A stretch of DNA of 64,000 nt. Source: Betaproteobacteria bacterium. GTDB taxonomy: Bacteria > Pseudomonadota > Gammaproteobacteria > Burkholderiales > Casimicrobiaceae. Of the stretch, positions 8,022 to 15,212 are shown one piece after another. Under the pieces are notes generated by a model that was not told where the DNA came from, made no database searches, and worked only from the letters and a program-made list of their open reading frames with translations. A program made the position numbers and the translations under genes. The stretch lies in the NCBI GenBank assembly GCA_003153475.1, contig PLYT01000005.1, positions 9,936-73,935 of the forward strand, given 5' to 3'. The number at the start of each line of letters is the position of its first letter. Position 1 is the stretch's first letter.

Positions 8022-8531
8022 ATGAATCCCGTTGGCGAACTATTGGGGATTGACGACATCCAGTTGGACGTCGACGTGCCGGACAAGGCGCGACTGCTGC
8101 AACGACTCGCTTCGCTCCTCGCACGACGGCTGCATCTCTCCGACGCCGAGGTTCTGGAAAGCCTGATGGCGCGCGAGCAGCTCGGCTCGACAGGACTCGG
8201 TCATGGCGTCGCGATTCCGCACGCGCGAATGCCCCAGTGCAACGCAATGGCCGGCGTGTTCGTACGAACGAAGTTTGCCATCCCCTTCGACGCGCCGGAT
8301 CGCAAACCTGTTTCGCTTTTTCTCGGGTTGGTTGTTCCGAAACAGCCAATCGAACGCCACTTGCAGCTGCTTGCTACCGCCGCGACCATGTTCGACGACA
8401 GGACCTTCCGTGACACGCTGAGAGCGTGTCTGGAGCCACGGACCGTAAGAGAACTGCTTGAAGCGTGGCCGGATTCGTCGACGCCGGGTAAGGCCGCGAC
8501 TGGTGCAGGGCCCGGAACCTCGGACATATAG
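8022..8531 (+). CDS. PTS EIIA-Ntr-like (PtsN family) protein, copy 2
   Basis: This 169-residue product is a second EIIA-Ntr-like domain (about residues 10-150) with the phosphorylation site HGVAIPHAR (His67) and the same STGLG lead-in as the copy at 920. It starts 52 bp after the ATPase gene and is probably co-transcribed with the transporter. It is clearly paralogous to copy 1 but diverged in the N-terminus and tail. Position and family suggest phosphorylation-dependent control of the transporter. No EI or NPr gene is in the window, so phosphate would have to come from a distant phosphoryl relay. Confidence 0.85.
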   Translation: MNPVGELLGIDDIQLDVDVPDKARLLQRLASLLARRLHLSDAEVLESLMAREQLGSTGLGHGVAIPHARMPQCNAMAGVFVRTKFAIPFDAPDRKPVSLFLGLVVPKQPIERHLQLLATAATMFDDRTFRDTLRACLEPRTVRELLEAWPDSSTPGKAATGAGPGTSDI

Positions 8532-8682
8532 CGATGGTCTTGCCATGCCGGCCCCACGAAAGCCACGTCGCCGACGAACAAAGCTCACCGAGCCGCAGCC
8601 CCTGCGAACCACCCAGAAAACCGAAAAAGAGCACTGCGCGTAGAATCCGCTTTCCGTGCGTTCTCCTCCCGGGGGTGCCGCC

Positions 8683-10530
8683 ATGAAAATTCGTCATCTG
8701 CTGTTGAGCGGCGCGGCTGTCTTTCTGGCGCCTCTGCACGCTGAAACGATCGCCGACCGCTGGAATCTTGGCGAGATCTATCCGTCAGTGGCGGCCTGGA
8801 ACGCCGACGCGGATAAGGTCGACGCACAGCTCAAGGATCTTGCGGCCTGCAAGGGTCAGCTGGGCAAAAGCGCTGCGCGTTTCAAGCAATGTCTCGACCT
8901 CCAGGCCGACCTGACCAAGCGGTACTACCGGCTCGCTGCCTATGCGAGCGAGCAGGCCGCCGAGGACACGGGTAATGCCGCCTACCAGGAGCTCGGCCAG
9001 AAATCCGACCTCCTCGGCAACCGGTTAACCGAAGCGAGCGCCTTCGTCGACCCGGAAATTCTGCACGTCGGCAAGGACCGCATTGCAGAATTCCTCAAGA
9101 AAGATCCCTCGCTCTCGATCTACCGGTTCCCGCTCGCGCAGACGCTGCGCAAGGCGCCGCACACGCTGAACGACCAGGGCGAGGCGCTGATCGCGAAATT
9201 CGGACTGATGGACGGCGCGGGTGGATCGGCCTACACCATCCTCACCAACGCCGATATACCGTGGCCGAAGCTCAAGCTCTCCACCGGCGAAGAGATCACT
9301 CTCGACGCTTCGGCGTACACGAAATACCGCGAGCTGCCGAACCGCGACGACCGCAAAAAGGTCATGGACGCCTTTTTCGGCACGTTCAAAACCTACGAGC
9401 GCACGCTCGGCGTCAACCTGTATTCACAGCTCAAGCAGGACGCGGTGTACGCGAAGGTGCGCAAGTATCCGGATTCGATCACGCGCTCGCTCGACCGCAA
9501 CAATGTTCCGGTCGGCGTCTTCGACACGCTGATAGCGCAGACCAACGCCAACCTGCCGACGCTGTATCGCTACTTCCGCCTGCGCGCGAAGATGCTCGGC
9601 GTGCCGCAGCTCCATTACTACGACATCTATCCGCCGCTCCTGCACAGCGACGTCACGCTGCCGTTCGAAGTCGGCCGCAAGCTGGTGCTGGAAGCGGTGG
9701 CTCCGCTCGGCAACGACTACGTCGATGCGCTGAGCTACGGATTCGACCACCGGTGGATGGATACGTATCCGCGCCCCCACAAGCTGTCCGGCGCGCACAT
9801 GGACGGGTACGCGTACGACGTGCATCCCTACGTGCTGATGAACTATAACGACGACTACGATTCGGTCACCACGGTGGCGCACGAGTGGGGGCACGCGATG
9901 CACTCCTACCTCGCCAACAAGGCGCAGCCGTTCGTGACTTCGCACTACGCGATATTCGTCGCCGAAATCGCGTCGACATTCAACGAAGAGCTTCTGCTGC
10001 AGCGCGTGCTCAAGACGGCAAAAACCGACGATGAGCGCCTCTACTACCTGGGCTATGCATTGGAGCAATTGCGAGGGACGTTCTTCCGCCAGGCGATGTT
10101 CGCCGAGTTCGAGCGCAACATCCACGCGCGGGTCGACAAGGGCGAGCCGCTGACCGGCGAGGCACTGACCAAGACCTACTGCGATATCCTGAAACGCTAC
10201 CACGGTGTCCAGGAAGGCGTGGTCGACATCGACGACGCCTATTGCGTCGAATGGGCGTACATCCCGCACTTCTACAACAGCTTCTACGTGTACCAGTACG
10301 CGACGTCGATCGCTGCCAGCGCGCTGTTCGCGCAGCGCGTCGGGGCGAACGAGCCCGGCGCGCTTCCCCGCTATCTCGACCTGCTCAAGGCCGGCGGCTC
10401 CGGTTATCCGTACGAGTTGGTGAAAAAAGCGGGCGTCGATCTCGCCACGCCGGCGCCGTATCAGGCGCTGGCCGCGCGAATGAACTCGATCATGGACGAG
10501 ATCGAAGCCATTCTCGCCAAGAAGAAGTGA
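8683..10530 (+). CDS. M3-family oligoendopeptidase (PepF-like), exported
   Basis: The 615-residue product starts with a signal peptide (MKIRHLLLSGAAVFLAPLHA), so I place the start at the ATG at 8683 rather than the GTG nine codons upstream. The zinc-metalloprotease motif HEWGH lies at residues 400-404 and the third ligand Glu428 in AEIASTFNE, as in the M3B oligoendopeptidase F group. Length and N-terminal helical region fit. It should cleave short peptides in the periplasm, which is less usual than the cytoplasmic PepF of Gram-positives. A strong inverted repeat follows its stop codon, facing a convergent gene. Confidence 0.9.
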   Translation: MKIRHLLLSGAAVFLAPLHAETIADRWNLGEIYPSVAAWNADADKVDAQLKDLAACKGQLGKSAARFKQCLDLQADLTKRYYRLAAYASEQAAEDTGNAAYQELGQKSDLLGNRLTEASAFVDPEILHVGKDRIAEFLKKDPSLSIYRFPLAQTLRKAPHTLNDQGEALIAKFGLMDGAGGSAYTILTNADIPWPKLKLSTGEEITLDASAYTKYRELPNRDDRKKVMDAFFGTFKTYERTLGVNLYSQLKQDAVYAKVRKYPDSITRSLDRNNVPVGVFDTLIAQTNANLPTLYRYFRLRAKMLGVPQLHYYDIYPPLLHSDVTLPFEVGRKLVLEAVAPLGNDYVDALSYGFDHRWMDTYPRPHKLSGAHMDGYAYDVHPYVLMNYNDDYDSVTTVAHEWGHAMHSYLANKAQPFVTSHYAIFVAEIASTFNEELLLQRVLKTAKTDDERLYYLGYALEQLRGTFFRQAMFAEFERNIHARVDKGEPLTGEALTKTYCDILKRYHGVQEGVVDIDDAYCVEWAYIPHFYNSFYVYQYATSIAASALFAQRVGANEPGALPRYLDLLKAGGSGYPYELVKKAGVDLATPAPYQALAARMNSIMDEIEAILAKKK

Positions 10531-10540
10531 CGGCCGCCAC

Positions 10541-10568
10541 GCCCGCGCCGCGTCAATTGGGCGCGGGC
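10541..10568. terminator. Perfect 9-bp inverted repeat between convergent genes
   Basis: GCCCGCGCC (10541-10549) pairs with GGCGCGGGC (10560-10568) across a 10-base loop. It starts 10 bases after the peptidase stop and overlaps the end of the convergent hydrolase gene. No T tract follows, so it is a possible bidirectional transcript-end hairpin rather than a classical intrinsic terminator. Confidence 0.4.
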
Positions 10569-11704
10569 AGCCGCCGGCTGGACACTTGCGAGCCCGACAG
10601 GACGTGATCTTCGGCGAAAGCGACCCGCTTTGCGCGGACCAGTTTCTGCGCTTCCAGGCACCAATGCTTCTTGATGCTGAACCACACGTCGGCCGCCCAG
10701 AGTATGTTGAACCCACTGACGTCGGCGGGGACCTTGGGCTCGGCCGTTCCCGGCACATAGGCGTTGATCCAGGCGCGGGCCTTCGGGTCCGCCGCGAGCG
10801 CGTGCGTGATCGGAACGGTAATGTGGTTGTACGTGATCGGCAGAACGACATTGCGCACCGTGGCCGCTCCGCCGCGCCGGTATTCGCTTATCGATGAGGT
10901 GCCGGGAAAGGTCCATGCGATCAGGTCGCCCTGAATCGAAAAGCCGGTAAAGTCATCGACGGTATCGGGAATGGTTCGCAGCTTGAGGAGCATGTCCCAT
11001 TGGTTGGGCAACACGAATGCGGCGCCGCCTGCGCCCACCGCCGTGCCATAGGTGACTGAAAGTCCCACGACCGGGCGCTTGCTGCCATCCAGCGGATCAA
11101 CGATGCTGTATCGGTCTTCGGCCTCATCGGTCGCGGCGTCCCATACGGCGACCTTGGGCTCGAACGCGCCGGCCAGCGTATAAAGCACCTTGACCGCCTG
11201 CATCCCTCCCTGGCTGTGCCCGACGATCATCGGCCTCACGCCGTCATGCTCGTAATACCAGGCGATCTCGCCGGCAATGCGCTCGCTGCTTCCGTAGGGA
11301 CTCTGCGAGTACGCGCCATCGGCCGGGTCGCGAAGCTCTTTCTCGGGGTAGCCCATGCCCTCGAGGAACTTCGCAAACGAGCTCATAATCAGATAGGAGG
11401 GGTAGACGCTGCCGTGCAGCAGTATGATTCTCGGCGCGGGCGCCGCGGCCAGCGTCGATCGGACGTCGTAATCGGAGACGTGCTCCGGATCGAGCGCGAG
11501 TATCCGGTCTTCCAGCGCCGGGTCGAGCGTGAGCGAACGCAGAACATTGCCTCGCTCGATTCTTTGGGCAGACGCTGCGGTTGTTACGCCAGGATTGGTC
11601 GCGCAACCGAGGACGCTCATTGCTGCACACGTCGCAAGTATTCCGCGCATCGCGCTGACTGCGGTTCTGCTACGTTGATCTTTGATCATGCTTTCGGTCA
11701 TCAA
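10553..11704 (-). CDS. Alpha/beta-hydrolase-fold lipoprotein, unknown substrate
   Basis: The 383-residue product has an N-terminal membrane-targeting segment ending in a lipobox-like SVLGC (Cys34), predicting lipid attachment. It carries a hydrolase core with HGS at about residue 97 (oxyanion region) and the nucleophile elbow GHSQGG (Ser164). The acid and histidine are not assigned with confidence, although a conserved-looking NHITVPITHALA occurs near the C-terminus. Internal ATGs at 11701 and 11689 are alternative starts. It is convergent with the oligopeptidase gene and divergent from the prolyl oligopeptidase gene. It resembles secreted esterase- or lipase-like proteins, and the substrate cannot be given. 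Confidence 0.7.
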   Translation of the reverse strand: MMTESMIKDQRSRTAVSAMRGILATCAAMSVLGCATNPGVTTAASAQRIERGNVLRSLTLDPALEDRILALDPEHVSDYDVRSTLAAAPAPRIILLHGSVYPSYLIMSSFAKFLEGMGYPEKELRDPADGAYSQSPYGSSERIAGEIAWYYEHDGVRPMIVGHSQGGMQAVKVLYTLAGAFEPKVAVWDAATDEAEDRYSIVDPLDGSKRPVVGLSVTYGTAVGAGGAAFVLPNQWDMLLKLRTIPDTVDDFTGFSIQGDLIAWTFPGTSSISEYRRGGAATVRNVVLPITYNHITVPITHALAADPKARAWINAYVPGTAEPKVPADVSGFNILWAADVWFSIKKHWCLEAQKLVRAKRVAFAEDHVLSGSQVSSRRLPAPN

Positions 11705-11915
11705 TCTTTCAGAGTCGACACGATGAGTTTCGACGTGAGAGGCCGCGAGGCCGGAAAATGCGCATCCGAGGTCATGCGCGGGCCCCGTAGTATGCCTGAC
11801 ACCGCGGTTGCCGATGCGTCGACGCTGGCGACTGCAGGTGCCTCGGGCTCCGCATCCGGGATCGATCTTATGCTTGGCTTTGCCACTGCCAACTTCTTAA
11901 TGTGGACCGAATAAA

Positions 11916-14030
11916 ATGCGTGCGAGTCCTCCGCTAATTGCCATCGCCAGCGCCATGGTTATCGTCAGTGCAGCAGCGGCGGGCGCCGTCGACACCGGCG
12001 CTGCGCGCGAAGATCCGTTCGTCTGGCTCGAGGACGTCGACGGCGAGCGAGCGATGGCGTGGGTCAGGGCCGAGGATGCCAGGACCGCCGTCGTGCTGGA
12101 GCAGGATGCCCGATATCCCGTTCTGTTCGCCGAAGCGTTGAAAATCGCCGAAGCCAAAGACAGAATCCCCCAGCCGCACCTCTTCGGTGGTCAGGTTCTC
12201 AACCGTTGGCAGGACGCCAATCACGTGCGCGGAATCTGGAGGCGGACAAGTCTCGCCGACTATCGAAAGTCCGAACCCGCGTGGACGACCGTCCTGGACC
12301 TGGATGCCTTGGCGAAGGAAGAGAAGGCCAATTGGTTCTGGAGCGGTGCGGATTGTGCGGAGCCGGCGGAGCGTCGCTGCATGATCAACTTGTCCGACGG
12401 TGGCGAGGATGCGGTCACGCTGCGCGAGTTCGATTTGCGCGCGGCTCGATTTGTCGACGGCGGTTTCTCGCTCCCCCGCGGCAAGCAGGACTCGGCGTGG
12501 CAGGACCGGAATACGCTGTTGGTCTCCCGGGAATGGTCGCCGGGCGAGCTTACGCGCTCCGGCTATCCCTACGTCGTCAAGCGCGTCAAGCGGGGACAGC
12601 CGCTGTCGGCGGCCGTCGAGGTGTTTCGCGGAACGTCCAGCGATGTTGGCGTCGGTCCTTCGTCCTTCAACGACGGCACTGGTCACCGCGCCCTCGTTAT
12701 CCGGCGCGCGCTGTCGTTTTTCGAATCCGAACACTACCTCGTCGGAGCGACCGGAACGAGGAAGCTGGCGCTGCCGTCGAAGGCCAGCATCGTTGCGCTC
12801 GTCGGAGGCCGCTTCGTCGTAAGCCTTCGTGAAGACTGGACAACTGCCGGAGCGACGTTCCCACAAGGATCGCTGGTGTCGATCGACCTCGCTGCGGCAA
12901 CCGCTGCGCCCGAACACCTGCGCCCGACCTTGATCTACGCTCCCGGGCCACGTGAAGCCTTCGAGCACGCAGTTGCAACCCGCGGCCACCTGTTGGTCAG
13001 CGTGCTCGACAACGTCAAGGGACGTTTGTATGTCTACGCGCCCGAGCCGGGTGGCCAATGGTCGCGACGCAAGCTCGCGCTGCCCGACAACGTGTCGATT
13101 CAGATCGTCAATGCGGACCTCCACAGCGACTGGGCATTCGTGAGCGTCACGGGGTTCCTGACGCCGACCAGCCTGTGGCTGGCCGATCTGGCGACCGGCA
13201 CGCTTGCAACCGTCAAGACTCTGCCGCCGCGCTTCGACGCTTCGCATCACGTCGTCGAGCAGTTCGAGGCCACGTCGACCGACGGAACGCGCGTGCCTTA
13301 CTTCGTGGTCCGCCCGATCGACATGAAGCGCGACGGCAGCACACCCACGATCCTCAATGCCTATGGCGGATTCCTCGCCTCCGAGACGCCGTACTACTCC
13401 CCGGAAACCGGCAAGCTCTGGCTCGAGCGTGGCGGCGCGTTCGTCCTCGCCAATATTCGCGGCGGAGGCGAATTCGGACCGGCATGGCACGAGGCCGGCC
13501 TCAAGACCCATCGGCAGCGCATCTTCGACGACTTTACCGCCGTCGCGCGCGACCTGATCGCGAAGGGCATCACGAGCCCCGTCCATCTCGGCATCAAGGG
13601 AGGCTCCAACGGCGGGCTGTTGATGGGGGTGCAGTTCACTCAGCACCCCGAGCTATGGGGTGCCGTCGACATGCAGGTTCCGCTGCTCGACATGGTGGGT
13701 TATGAGCACATCGCGGCCGGCAGCTCGTGGGTCGGCGAGTACGGCAGCGTGTCGAACCCGGACGAAAAGGCGTTCCTGGCCTCGATTTCTCCTTACGACA
13801 ACCTGAAGCCCGGCGTTCGGTATCCGGAAGCGCTGATCTGGACGACGACGAAGGACGATCGCGTGGGCCCGCAGCACGCGCGCAAATTCGCAGCGAAGCT
13901 GGCAGCGATGGGTGCGCCCTACCTGTTCTACGAAGTCGTCGAGGGGGGACACGGCTCGGGTGCGACGCTGGCGGAAAAAGCGGCGATGACCGCGCGCGAA
14001 TTTACCTATTTCTGGCGCAAGCTCCGTTAG
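11916..14030 (+). CDS. Prolyl oligopeptidase family protein (S9A), exported
   Basis: The 704-residue product has a signal peptide, the family start DPFVWLEDVDGERAMAWV, a central propeller region and a C-terminal alpha/beta hydrolase domain. The catalytic triad is visible: Ser564 in GGSNGG, Asp in KDDRV (647-648) and His679 in EGGHG. Members cleave after proline in short peptides, and export implies periplasmic action. Its stop overlaps the stop of the convergent alpha-hydroxy-acid oxidase gene, so the two transcripts must overlap. With the M3 peptidase nearby, it suggests peptide scavenging. Confidence 0.9.
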   Translation: MRASPPLIAIASAMVIVSAAAAGAVDTGAAREDPFVWLEDVDGERAMAWVRAEDARTAVVLEQDARYPVLFAEALKIAEAKDRIPQPHLFGGQVLNRWQDANHVRGIWRRTSLADYRKSEPAWTTVLDLDALAKEEKANWFWSGADCAEPAERRCMINLSDGGEDAVTLREFDLRAARFVDGGFSLPRGKQDSAWQDRNTLLVSREWSPGELTRSGYPYVVKRVKRGQPLSAAVEVFRGTSSDVGVGPSSFNDGTGHRALVIRRALSFFESEHYLVGATGTRKLALPSKASIVALVGGRFVVSLREDWTTAGATFPQGSLVSIDLAAATAAPEHLRPTLIYAPGPREAFEHAVATRGHLLVSVLDNVKGRLYVYAPEPGGQWSRRKLALPDNVSIQIVNADLHSDWAFVSVTGFLTPTSLWLADLATGTLATVKTLPPRFDASHHVVEQFEATSTDGTRVPYFVVRPIDMKRDGSTPTILNAYGGFLASETPYYSPETGKLWLERGGAFVLANIRGGGEFGPAWHEAGLKTHRQRIFDDFTAVARDLIAKGITSPVHLGIKGGSNGGLLMGVQFTQHPELWGAVDMQVPLLDMVGYEHIAAGSSWVGEYGSVSNPDEKAFLASISPYDNLKPGVRYPEALIWTTTKDDRVGPQHARKFAAKLAAMGAPYLFYEVVEGGHGSGATLAEKAAMTAREFTYFWRKLR

Positions 14031-15202
14031 CCCGCGCGAGGCCGATCGTCGAGGCGCAGCAGGCGCTGCGGACCGAGCTCGGACAGCTGCGAAATTCCCA
14101 GCATCGCCATATCGCGCCGAATCTCGTCGGACAGCAGCGTTATGGCGCGATTCACGCCGGCGGCACCGCCGATCGCCGCCGCGTAGCCGAACGGCCGCCC
14201 GACAAAGACGAACTTCGCCCCGAGCGCCAGCGCCTTGAGCACGTCGGTACCTCGCCGCACGCCGCCGTCGATCATCACCGGAATGTCGGGGCACGCCGCG
14301 ACGATGCCGGGCAGCGCGCGCAGCGGCGACACCGCGCCGTCGAGCTGGCGACCGCCGTGATTGGAGACGATGATGCCGCCCGCGCCGGCGTCGCGCGCCA
14401 TGCGCGCATCGTCCGGATCGAGAATGCCCTTGACGACCAGCGTTCCCTTCCACAATCGGCGTATCAACGCCAAGTGCGTCCAATCGAGCTGGCCGCGCTC
14501 CGACCACTCGCGAACCACGCTCGGCGACAGGATCGGCGCACCTCGCGTCGAAAAGTTGTTCTCGAAATGCGGCATGCCGTGGCAAATCAGCGTGCGCAAA
14601 AACGTCCCGCACAGCCACCGGGGACGCGTGATGCCGTCCCAGGCAAGACGCAGCGTCGGGCGGAGCGGCGCAGAGAAGCCGGCCCGCAAATAGTTCTCGC
14701 GGTTGGGCGCGACCTGCGAATCGACGGTCACCACCAGCGTCCCGAAGCCGGCCAGCGCCACGCGCTCGATCAGCGCCGTGATCTCTCGCACGTCGCCCGG
14801 AAGATAGGCCTGAAACCAGGTGCCCTTGCACTCGCGCGCGACGTCCTCGAGGCGGATCAGTGACGAGCCGCTCATGATCATCGGAATCCCGGCCGCTGCC
14901 GCCGCCTTCGCCAGCACCAAGTCGCCGCGGTACGCATACAGCGCGCTGATGCCGAGCGGCGCGATGCCGAACGGTGCAGCATAGGCCTGGCTGAAAAGCG
15001 AGGTCTGCTGTGTGCCTCGGGAGATATCGATCAGCACCCGCGGAATGAACGCGAGCTCGCGGAATGCACGTCGATTGTCGGACAGGGACGCGTTGGTTTC
15101 GGCGGCTGCCGAGACGTAGCCGAATATCGGTCGTGGCAGGTGCTTGCGCGCGGCCGGCTCGAAATCGTCCAGGCAAAAGATGCGCTGTAGTCGTCGCGTC
15201 AT
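14027..15202 (-). CDS. FMN-dependent alpha-hydroxy-acid oxidase/dehydrogenase (LldD-like)
   Basis: The 391-residue product, from the ATG at 15202, is a complete FMN-dependent TIM barrel of the lactate/glycolate/mandelate oxidase family. The active-site segment SNHGGRQLDG supplies the catalytic base His282 and substrate-binding Arg285. Lys258 in VVKG contacts FMN, and the C-terminal GGVRRG and GRPF motifs bind the phosphate. It oxidises an L-2-hydroxy acid to a 2-oxo acid. It follows the PQQ dehydrogenase gene by 10 bp on the same strand, so both are probably one transcript. Whether the acceptor is oxygen or quinone cannot be read from sequence. Confidence 0.88.
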   Translation of the reverse strand: MTRRLQRIFCLDDFEPAARKHLPRPIFGYVSAAAETNASLSDNRRAFRELAFIPRVLIDISRGTQQTSLFSQAYAAPFGIAPLGISALYAYRGDLVLAKAAAAAGIPMIMSGSSLIRLEDVARECKGTWFQAYLPGDVREITALIERVALAGFGTLVVTVDSQVAPNRENYLRAGFSAPLRPTLRLAWDGITRPRWLCGTFLRTLICHGMPHFENNFSTRGAPILSPSVVREWSERGQLDWTHLALIRRLWKGTLVVKGILDPDDARMARDAGAGGIIVSNHGGRQLDGAVSPLRALPGIVAACPDIPVMIDGGVRRGTDVLKALALGAKFVFVGRPFGYAAAIGGAAGVNRAITLLSDEIRRDMAMLGISQLSELGPQRLLRLDDRPRAG

Positions 15203-15212
15203 GAGCGGTGCC

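Noticed and set aside
8545..8643. A 32-codon Lys/Arg-rich ORF between the second EIIA-like gene and the M3 peptidase gene
   Set aside because: It has ATG and a stop, but no ribosome site and low-complexity basic composition. Not enough to call.
11701..11892. A 63-codon minus-strand frame ending right at the hydrolase start
   Set aside because: Its Ala/Ser/Pro-rich product has no signal, TM or motif, and there is no ribosome site. Kept only as the 5' region of the hydrolase gene.
11934..13646. A minus-strand open frame of 570 codons opposite the prolyl oligopeptidase gene
   Set aside because: Compositional shadow of a GC-rich gene. The plus strand carries a full catalytic triad and signal peptide.
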